From: an uncultured Clostridia bacterium
GTDB taxonomy: Bacteria > Bacillota > Clostridia > Christensenellales > DTU072
Length of the DNA: 6,783 bases
Assembly (NCBI GenBank): GCA_944350065.1
Contig: CALVOD010000072.1
Coordinates: 1 to 6,783, forward strand
Reading direction: 5' to 3'
The translations under genes were made by a program, and so were the position numbers. Positions 5,593 through 6,783 of the stretch are shown piece after piece (within the stretch, counting starts at the first letter, position 1; each line of letters begins with the position of its first letter). The notes under the pieces were generated by a model. It was given only the letters and a program-made list of their open reading frames with translations, was not told the origin of the DNA and did no database searches.

Positions 5593-6783
5593 TTACTTTT
5601 TGACAACGGGCAGCGTCGAGCCGCCGTAAGGCATCACGTAGACGGAAGAATTTTCGCCGCACTTCCTCGTTGCCGCTTCGAAAGCCGCTTCGAGAGAGGG
5701 TTGCGGAATAAGATTTACGCTCTTTACGAATTCCGCGTCCAGATCGGATACGAGATAGACGTCCGCTTTCTTCAGTACGAGCGCTATAGCCGCCGCCTTG
5801 TGCCCGCCCAATACGAAATTCTCCTTAATGTCGCGTATCATCTCGTCTGGAGTTTTCCCCGTCATCCATTCTTCGAATACCTTGCTGCCAAGCCCCTCTT
5901 TACAGGAAGCGAGCCATATTATCACGCCGCCGTTTTTCACGGCGTGCACAGCGTTGTCGAGCGCTTTCTGCGCCTGATACATATTCTGATCTTTAGGATA
6001 GCCTCCCGCCGACACCACCACGACGTCGGCTTCGCCGTCTATATCCACGCAATACAGTTTATCGAGGAATTCCGTTCCCGCTCTGTGCGCTTTCACGGCG
6101 TCGCCCGCCACCGCGTAAATTATCTTTTTGTGCTCGTCGAGCACTACGTTCAATATGTAATCTATCCCGAGAAGGGCGCCCGCTTCTTCGATATCGAGCC
6201 TTACGGGGCTTTGTAAATTCCCCGCGCGCGCTTCGTCCATTACCATCATACTGTGATTGGCGCGTATCGCTTCCCGAGTGGATACGCCGGGCATTATCGC
6301 CTTCGCTCCGCCGCTGTATCCCGCAAAATAATGATATTCGATATTGCCCATACAGATTATGAAATCGCTGTCGGCTACCCTCGAATATATATCCACGCGC
6401 GTGCCGCGCGAAGTGGTTCCTATGTATTTGCAATCGTCCGGATCGGAATCCGCGCACTCGATCCTGTCGTACACCGCGTCTCCGACAAGCCTGCGTTTCT
6501 CCTCCTCGGTATGCGCGCGGTGACTTCCGAGACCGAATACTATGAGGATATCCTTATCGGGTATCCCTGCGCCGTTAAGTCTCTCAATAAGCGGAGGCAG
6601 CGCGATATACGACGGCATCGGCCGCGTTATGTCGCTCGTGACTATACACACTTTCTGACCGGGCTTTACGAGTTCCTCTATACGCTTCGCGCCGATAGGC
6701 GCGTCGAGCGCGCGGCGAACCTCGGCTTCGCCCGTGAGAGCCACCTCCACGGCGTTGGGAAGCAATACCCCTTTCAGCCGCCC
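5593..6783 (-). CDS. larA: LarA-family nickel-pincer racemase/epimerase (5' end off the window)
   Basis: The frame is open to the right edge, with 396 residues visible. The first in-frame start-like codon, TTG at 6765, is not needed: residues before it (GRLKGV) continue the LarA N-terminal region, so the true start is probably some 20-30 residues outside. Founding members racemise D- and L-lactate using a nickel-pincer nucleotide made by LarB, LarC and LarE. Numbering from the right edge, the L. plantarum LarA catalytic set is present: SDITRP (D51, R54), H88, H151 and K161 in HYFAGYSGGAK, the cofactor-attachment Lys with the same H-to-K spacing of 10, H177 in ANHS, and Q270 and K273 in YQAQK. 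GGHK replaces the region of L. plantarum Trp358, as in many relatives with other 2-hydroxyacid substrates, so the substrate is uncertain. No larBCE gene is visible. It lies upstream of, and in the same direction as, the pheA leader. Confidence 0.9.
   Translation of the reverse strand, partial: GRLKGVLLPNAVEVALTGEAEVRRALDAPIGAKRIEELVKPGQKVCIVTSDITRPMPSYIALPPLIERLNGAGIPDKDILIVFGLGSHRAHTEEEKRRLVGDAVYDRIECADSDPDDCKYIGTTSRGTRVDIYSRVADSDFIICMGNIEYHYFAGYSGGAKAIMPGVSTREAIRANHSMMVMDEARAGNLQSPVRLDIEEAGALLGIDYILNVVLDEHKKIIYAVAGDAVKAHRAGTEFLDKLYCVDIDGEADVVVVSAGGYPKDQNMYQAQKALDNAVHAVKNGGVIIWLASCKEGLGSKVFEEWMTGKTPDEMIRDIKENFVLGGHKAAAIALVLKKADVYLVSDLDAEFVKSVNLIPQPSLEAAFEAATRKCGENSSVYVMPYGGSTLPVVKK

Noticed and set aside
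5447..5662. A 71-codon minus-strand frame including the Phe-rich peptide
   Set aside because: Its first 46 codons overlap the end of the larA-family gene in another frame and run across the pheA promoter. Only the last 25 codons lie downstream of the predicted transcription start, so only these were kept.
5575..6216. Plus-strand open frame (213 codons) opposite the larA-family gene
   Set aside because: The opposite strand carries all LarA catalytic motifs, and this frame has shadow-like Arg/His/Phe/Tyr composition with no recognisable domain.

Overview
The window looks like chromosomal DNA from a Gram-positive-type bacterium, most plausibly an uncultured Clostridia member of Bacillota; this placement is inference. 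It rests on strong GGAGG-type ribosome sites, near-consensus sigma-A promoters with 17-nt spacers, a lipoprotein with an LSAC lipobox and InlB/Flg_new-like repeats, and a YqeY-family gene. All but one of the genes lie on the minus strand. No rRNA, tRNA, CRISPR array, transposon or phage gene was seen, and no gene-free stretch exceeds 300 bases.

Layout from left to right: (1) a lipoprotein running off the left edge (minus), behind a consensus promoter whose spacer holds a perfect palindrome; (2) an MscS-family mechanosensitive channel (minus) with its own intrinsic terminator; (3) just upstream of it and probably co-transcribed, a single-pass membrane protein with a repeat-bearing cytoplasmic tail and beta-rich, fibronectin-III-like outer domains; (4) a divergent intergenic region with two back-to-back promoters; (5) yqeY (plus) with an intrinsic terminator, convergent with (6) pheA (minus), a chorismate mutase / prephenate dehydratase with an ACT domain; (7) the pheA leader region; (8) a LarA-family nickel-pincer racemase (minus) running off the right edge.

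The most notable element is the roughly 140-nt pheA leader. A near-consensus promoter is followed almost at once by a 25-codon reading frame with six Phe codons in nine (VFGFSFSFFF). Its stop codon abuts a segment CGGTGCGG that is perfectly complementary to the 5' arm of an intrinsic terminator. A further segment in the leader peptide frame, just before the Phe codons, can pair with that first segment. These are the 1:2, 2:3 and 3:4 pairings of a classical translation-coupled phenylalanine attenuator. The predicted transcription start falls on or within a few bases of the leader peptide ATG, so the peptide appears to be translated from a leaderless or nearly leaderless RNA. Such attenuators are best known from enteric Proteobacteria (pheL-pheA), whereas Bacillota more commonly use T-box elements for amino-acid genes.

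PheA would make phenylpyruvate from chorismate or prephenate. Attenuation would tie its transcription to Phe-tRNA charging, and the ACT domain (ESRP motif present) would give feedback on the enzyme. The chorismate mutase domain lacks several expected catalytic residues, so the protein may act mainly as a prephenate dehydratase.
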